Assembly: GCF_900312675.1 (NCBI RefSeq)
Contig: NZ_OMPC01000006.1
Coordinates: forward strand, 124,001-188,000
From: Aliivibrio sp. EL58
GTDB taxonomy: Bacteria; Pseudomonadota; Gammaproteobacteria; Enterobacterales; Vibrionaceae
Length of the DNA stretch: 64,000 nt
Reading direction: 5' to 3'
In this document: positions 59,576 to 64,000 of the stretch, piece after piece
How the letters are laid out: the number at the start of each line of letters is the position of its first letter
Numbering within the stretch: the first letter of the stretch is position 1
Translations under genes and position numbers: made by a program
The notes under the pieces: generated by a model
Databases searched by the model: none
The model's input: only the letters and a program-made list of their open reading frames with translations
Told to the model about the DNA's origin: nothing

Positions 59576-61369
59576 ATGCATCCTCAAACTTCTCAACGCA
59601 TTGAGCAACTTCGCTCTTGGCTTGCACAACAAGATTTCGACGCCCTAATCATTCCACATGAAGATGAATTTTTAGGTGAGTACATTCCTGAACATAATGA
59701 ACGTCTATTATGGGCAACAGGATTTACAGGCTCTGCTGGTGCCGCGGTTATCACGAAAGATAAAGCCGCCATTTTTGTTGATGGTCGTTATACCGTTCAA
59801 GTTCGCAAACAAGTACCTGCAGATGTATTTGAATATCGTCACCTGCACGAAGAACCATTATTAGAATGGATTAAAGAAACTCTAAATACTGGCGCAAAAG
59901 TAGCGATTGATCCTCGTATGCATACCGCTCAATGGTTAAAAAATGCAGCACAAACCGTTGAAGGTGCAGTGACATTAGAAACCGTAAGTAACAACCCAAT
60001 CGATCTTATTTGGAATGACCGTCCAGACGTTAAAGTCTCGGATGTTCGTTTAATGGAGTTGGAACTGGTTGGTCAATCAAGCACTGATAAACGCAAACAA
60101 ATCGCTCAAGCAGTCGCAAAGAAAAATGCGAATGCTGCTTTATTAACGCAATTAGATTCAATCTGTTGGCTATTGAATGTACGTGGTTTAGATGTATCTC
60201 GCCTACCAGTACTTCTGTCTCATGCCATCATTCATGCTGATGAAACAGTCGACTTCTTCTTAGACCCAGCTCGTCTTCCTGTAAATTTCAGTGAGCATGT
60301 AGGCCAAGGTGTGCGAGTTCATCACCCAGAAGCACTGCAATCAACATTAGAATCACTTTCAGGTAAGAAAGTAATGGTTGATTCAGCAACATCAAATGCG
60401 TGGATGTCATTAGTACTTGCCGATGCAGGCGCAGAACTTATCGAAGCGGTTGATCCATGTTTACTGCCAAAAGCAGCAAAGAATGAAACAGAAAAAGCAG
60501 GAATGAAAGCGTGTCATATTCGTGATGGTGCGGCGATGGTTAAATTCCTAACTTGGTTTGACGCTGAAGTTGAATCAGGCACCCTGCATAATGAAGCGGT
60601 ATTAGCCGACAAACTACAAGCCTTCCGTGAAGAAGATGAAACACTGGCCGATTTAAGCTTTGATACAATATCAGCGGCTGCCGGCAATGCGGCAATGTGT
60701 CATTACAATCATGAGAACCAACCAGAGCCAGGTCAGCTACAAATGAATAGCTTGTATCTTGTTGATTCAGGCGGTCAGTACCCAGATGGCACAACCGACA
60801 TTACTCGTACACTGCCAGTTGGTACACCAAGTGATGAAATCAAACAGCAATTCACCTTGGTACTAAAAGGTCATATTGGTTTGGCTTCAGCTCGATTCCC
60901 TAAAGGCACCTGCGGTCATCAATTAGATATCCTTGCTCGTCAACATTTGTGGGCTCAAGGCTACGATTACGATCACGGCACGGGTCATGGTGTGGGTCAC
61001 TTCTTAAGTGTTCACGAAGGTCCGCAAGGCATTTCTAAGAAAGTAAATACTGTCGCTCTACTTCCAGGCATGGTTTTATCTAATGAACCAGGTTATTACC
61101 GTGCAGATGAGTTTGGCATTCGTATTGAAAACTTAGAGTTAGTGGTTGAGATTGAAACTAAGGGTGATTTCTCTGTACTTGGTTTTGAATCATTAACACG
61201 TTGCCCTATCGATAAGCGTTTAATCAATGTTGATATGTTGAACCGCCCAGAACTTACTTGGTTAAACAATTATCACCAAAAAGTATGGGATGAAGTAAGC
61301 CCATTAGTTGAAGGTGATGTAAAAGAGTGGCTAAAACAAGCAACAGCAGAGTTACGTTACGAAGGTTAA
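59576..61369 (+). CDS. Xaa-Pro aminopeptidase P (peptidase M24B)
   Basis: Removes N-terminal residues before proline. The 597-residue, three-domain form resembles eukaryotic-type aminopeptidase P rather than the 440-residue E. coli PepP. Two creatinase-like N-terminal domains are followed by the catalytic domain with metal ligands in LVDSGGQY, TTDITRT, HGTGHGVGH, NEPGYY and RIENLE, all intact. Cytoplasmic. The gene starts after AAGGAC and ends before a terminator. Confidence 0.92.
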   Translation: MHPQTSQRIEQLRSWLAQQDFDALIIPHEDEFLGEYIPEHNERLLWATGFTGSAGAAVITKDKAAIFVDGRYTVQVRKQVPADVFEYRHLHEEPLLEWIKETLNTGAKVAIDPRMHTAQWLKNAAQTVEGAVTLETVSNNPIDLIWNDRPDVKVSDVRLMELELVGQSSTDKRKQIAQAVAKKNANAALLTQLDSICWLLNVRGLDVSRLPVLLSHAIIHADETVDFFLDPARLPVNFSEHVGQGVRVHHPEALQSTLESLSGKKVMVDSATSNAWMSLVLADAGAELIEAVDPCLLPKAAKNETEKAGMKACHIRDGAAMVKFLTWFDAEVESGTLHNEAVLADKLQAFREEDETLADLSFDTISAAAGNAAMCHYNHENQPEPGQLQMNSLYLVDSGGQYPDGTTDITRTLPVGTPSDEIKQQFTLVLKGHIGLASARFPKGTCGHQLDILARQHLWAQGYDYDHGTGHGVGHFLSVHEGPQGISKKVNTVALLPGMVLSNEPGYYRADEFGIRIENLELVVEIETKGDFSVLGFESLTRCPIDKRLINVDMLNRPELTWLNNYHQKVWDEVSPLVEGDVKEWLKQATAELRYEG

Positions 61370-61401
61370 CTGCCGATTAACTCTACCGTTTAAATAAACT
61401 T

Positions 61402-61432
61402 AAATGTCACTTTTTACAGTGGCATTTTTTTT
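61402..61432 (+). terminator. Terminator after the aminopeptidase P gene
   Basis: The stem AATGTCACT / AGTGGCATT has one G-T pair and a 6-base loop and is followed by eight T. Confidence 0.85.
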
Positions 61433-61444
61433 GAAACAAATAAA

Positions 61445-61460
61445 GGTTCCACGTGAAACA
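61445..61460. other. parS: parS centromere site for chromosome I ParB
   Basis: GGTTCCACGTGAAACA matches the parS consensus TGTTNCACGTGAAACA at 15 of 16 positions. It is between a terminator and the promoter of the next gene, not in coding sequence. parS sites cluster near the origin of Vibrio chromosome I, which agrees with the gene content of the window. Confidence 0.8.
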
Positions 61461-61641
61461 CCTTTAACTTCACGCTTTCACTGCAACATAATGTATCGAA
61501 CCTAAGACTATTCCGCACAGCATCTCATTAGTGATATTTCACTCAATACAACTAATACAGAACGATAAACCGATCACATACAGTTAATCCATTATAAGTA
61601 ATCCTTCCCTTCGAATTTAAAGGAATATAGGACTACACATA

Positions 61642-64000
61642 ATGAAAAAAACTCTGTTAACTCTTACTGTTTCAAGCCTTCTTTTTAGTGCATCATCAAT
61701 CGCCTCCGCGCCAAACACCGACTTAAATTTGATGCCATATCCTCAATCAGTAGAGTTAAAATCAGGTCAGCTAGCCATTAACCACAACTTCAGTATTTAT
61801 ATTGATGGCTATAAATCTGAACGCATTCAACAATTAGCGCAACGTATCATTCAGCGTGTAGAAGCTCAAACAGGATTACCATTACTGACACCGTTTGCAA
61901 CCTCAAAAAAGGAAGCCACATTCGTTATTGATGTTAGCAAGGCAGCAAAAAACAAAATTCAAGACATCAATATTAATGAGTCATACGAGTTAACCATTAA
62001 TAAAAACCAAATCGTTTTAGAGTCAGAACGCCCTTACGGTGCGATTCGTGGCGCAGAAACCTTTCTTCAATTAATTAACACCACCAAAGACGGTTACTTC
62101 GTTCCTCAAATTAATATTGAAGATGAACCTCGCTTTCCATGGCGTGGCGCATCATTTGACTCCTCTCGTCACTTTGTCACCATCGACACAATTAAACGTC
62201 AAATCGACGGCTTTGCTTCAGCAAAAATGAATGTCTTCCATTGGCACTTATGGGATGACCAAGCTATCCGAATTCAAATCGAAAGCTATCCGAAATTATG
62301 GGAGAAAACCGCGGACGGTGACTTCTATACGAAAGATGAAATCAAAGACGTTGTTGAATACGCACGCCTACGCGGTATTCGAGTGATCCCAGAAATCTCA
62401 CTACCAGGTCATGCTTCAGCAGTTGCACACGCTTACCCTGAATTAATGTCTGGTGAAGGCAAACAATCGTATGACCAACAACGAGCTTGGGGTGTATTTG
62501 TTCCTCTAATGAATCCAATTAATCCTGAACTCTATGTCTTCTTCGACAAAGTATTCAGTGAGGTGACTGAACTCTTCCCTGATGAGTATATTCATATTGG
62601 TGGTGATGAACCAAACTACCAACAATGGAGTGACAATAAAGAAATCCAAGCATTCATCAAAGAGAATAATATTGATGGCAACCGTGGTCTACAGTCATAC
62701 CTAAATGCACGTATTGAAAAAATGCTGAACAGCAAAGGTAAAAAAATCATGGGTTGGGATGAGATTTGGCATAAAGACCTACCAACCTCAATTGTGATTC
62801 AAAGCTGGCGTGGTCATGACAGTATTGGTCGTGCAGCAAAAGAAGGCTATGCCGGATTACTATCAACCGGCTTCTATTTAGATCAACCACAACCAACAAG
62901 CTACCATTACCGCAACGACCCTATGCCAAAGGGCCCGCAAGTCGATGACCAACTGAACACGGGTGAAACATTCGAAACCTACACTTGGCAGAAACCAAGA
63001 GGCAAAGGTGGCCCGCGTAAAGGAACGCTAACCATCATTACTGATAAGAATGGTGATGCTCGTGCCTTTACCGATTACAACGGCAAGTCACGTGCAAAAG
63101 TCGATATCATTGAATACACCAAAGGTGAATCATTCCGTGGTCACTTTGATAACTTCATGTCTTACACTGAATTTAACCTAACCTTTGATAGCGGCAGTAT
63201 TGAAAAAGCGAGCTACCAACTTGTTGGTAATGTTCGTTGGCCAACCACAGGTGAAATGACAGCAAGTTCATCAATCAAAAACTCAGAGATCCCAGCACCT
63301 AATGGTGGTTACCCTGTTGCTTTAGATAAAGATGAGCAAAAACTGATTCTTGGTGGCGAAGCGGCTATCTGGGCAGAGAACTACGATGACCTAACTGTTG
63401 AAGGTCGCATTTGGCCTCGAACTTATGCAGTTGCTGAACGCTTATGGTCTGCTGAAGCGCTTACCGATGAAGACAGTATGTATCAACGTCTTCAAGCTAT
63501 GGATAACTGGGCAACCATTTCTGTTGGCTTACAGCATCAAACCAACAGCTATAAACAGTATCTACGTATTGCTAACGGCGGTGATGTCTCTGCATTAATG
63601 AGCTTTGCAAACTACGCAGAACCTGCGCAGTACTACGCTCGAAACTGGGCTAAGTTTAATTCAACCGAACCTAAGGGTGAACTATACAATCAATATGAAA
63701 GATTGAATCGTTTTGCTGACGCTGTTCCTGTAGAAAGCTTCGCGGTACTAGATATGATGAAACTGGCAGAAACGGCAGTAAACAATAAAGCTGATTTAAA
63801 AGCGCTGAAGCAGCACTATCAAACTGTTCTAGAGAGTGCACAAACATCAGAAGTGATCTTTAACAACAATATCGCTTCTCTTGATACTGCACCGTTAGCA
63901 GCAAAACATATCGAAGTAGCAACAGCAGCATTAGCGGTTATTCAAGAGCTTGAAAAAGGTAAGAAGCCGACATCAAAGCAACTGGATAATCTATTAACGA
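61642..64000 (+). CDS. Secreted beta-N-acetylhexosaminidase, glycoside hydrolase family 20 (3' end cut by window)
   Basis: Cleaves terminal N-acetylglucosamine from chitin oligosaccharides. A signal peptide (about residues 1-22, ending IASA) is followed by the N-terminal GH20b domain and the TIM-barrel domain with FHWHLWDDQAIRIQ, PEISLPGHASA, and the catalytic pair Asp322-Glu323 in HIGGDEPN. 786 codons are visible with no stop. The absence of a lipobox points to a periplasmic or secreted enzyme, not the outer-membrane chitobiase. Confidence 0.93.
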   Translation, partial: MKKTLLTLTVSSLLFSASSIASAPNTDLNLMPYPQSVELKSGQLAINHNFSIYIDGYKSERIQQLAQRIIQRVEAQTGLPLLTPFATSKKEATFVIDVSKAAKNKIQDININESYELTINKNQIVLESERPYGAIRGAETFLQLINTTKDGYFVPQINIEDEPRFPWRGASFDSSRHFVTIDTIKRQIDGFASAKMNVFHWHLWDDQAIRIQIESYPKLWEKTADGDFYTKDEIKDVVEYARLRGIRVIPEISLPGHASAVAHAYPELMSGEGKQSYDQQRAWGVFVPLMNPINPELYVFFDKVFSEVTELFPDEYIHIGGDEPNYQQWSDNKEIQAFIKENNIDGNRGLQSYLNARIEKMLNSKGKKIMGWDEIWHKDLPTSIVIQSWRGHDSIGRAAKEGYAGLLSTGFYLDQPQPTSYHYRNDPMPKGPQVDDQLNTGETFETYTWQKPRGKGGPRKGTLTIITDKNGDARAFTDYNGKSRAKVDIIEYTKGESFRGHFDNFMSYTEFNLTFDSGSIEKASYQLVGNVRWPTTGEMTASSSIKNSEIPAPNGGYPVALDKDEQKLILGGEAAIWAENYDDLTVEGRIWPRTYAVAERLWSAEALTDEDSMYQRLQAMDNWATISVGLQHQTNSYKQYLRIANGGDVSALMSFANYAEPAQYYARNWAKFNSTEPKGELYNQYERLNRFADAVPVESFAVLDMMKLAETAVNNKADLKALKQHYQTVLESAQTSEVIFNNNIASLDTAPLAAKHIEVATAALAVIQELEKGKKPTSKQLDNLLT

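Overview
The window looks like an origin-proximal stretch of the main chromosome of an Aliivibrio (Vibrio) species, most like the A. fischeri group. The reasons are Vibrionaceae gene order (gppA-rhlB-trxA-rho, cyaA/hemCDXY, tatABC-ubiBJE-rmuC, polA-spf-engB), low GC with AT-rich spacers, a Vibrio-type RyhB, two tandem CsrB RNAs and an almost consensus parS site. I see no prophage, plasmid, CRISPR array, tRNA or rRNA. Nearly all genes are core genome. The accessory signal is in the intergenic DNA.

Layout. 1-9 kb: a membrane Cache-GGDEF-EAL protein cut by the left edge, adenosine deaminase, KDPG aldolase, a lipoprotein paired with a DTW-domain tRNA modification enzyme, and a FIST-GGDEF-EAL protein with altered catalytic motifs. 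9-18 kb: an HI0933-type flavoprotein, uspB, ftnA, uspA, rsmJ, asnC, hemN, a DUF2489-like gene, yihI, a methyltransferase, cytochrome c4 and engB. 18-26 kb: the Spot 42 RNA gene, polA, the RyhB RNA gene, yhhQ, a small DUF3630-like gene, recQ and rarD. 26-36 kb: a previously unlisted 55-residue zinc-ribbon gene, uvrD, cyaA and the hemCDXY operon. 36-45 kb: fre, a small ferredoxin, ubiD with an internal duplication, an exported protein of unknown function, rho, trxA, rhlB and gppA. 45-50 kb: hemB, tatD and about 2 kb of non-coding DNA with csrB1, csrB2, repeats and a MITE-like element. 50-57 kb: tatABC, ubiBJE, rmuC, an EamA transporter and an H-NS-like short protein. 57-64 kb: a Bcr/CflA transporter with a divergent LysR gene, an aminopeptidase P, a parS site and a secreted beta-N-acetylhexosaminidase cut by the right edge.

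How it works together. Haem synthesis is over-represented (hemB, hemC, hemD, hemX, hemY, hemN), alongside ubiquinone synthesis (ubiB, ubiD, ubiE, ubiJ). Global regulation is also dense: cyclic AMP (cyaA) feeds the CRP-repressed Spot 42 RNA, iron feeds RyhB through Fur, and VarA/GacA feeds the Csr system through two CsrB RNAs, each with the same upstream palindrome at the same distance.

Most interesting signals: a perfect 13-copy TTCAGGA heptamer array between gppA and its terminator, which as RNA would be a string of CAGGA motifs like those in CsrB; a family of short dispersed repeats that sits almost only where two genes converge; the tandem csrB genes with a MITE-like element between them; the duplicated C-terminal segment of UbiD; the unlisted zinc-ribbon gene; and an H-NS-like protein with no DNA-binding domain. 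All calls come from reading the sequence and from memory of the families. No search was run.
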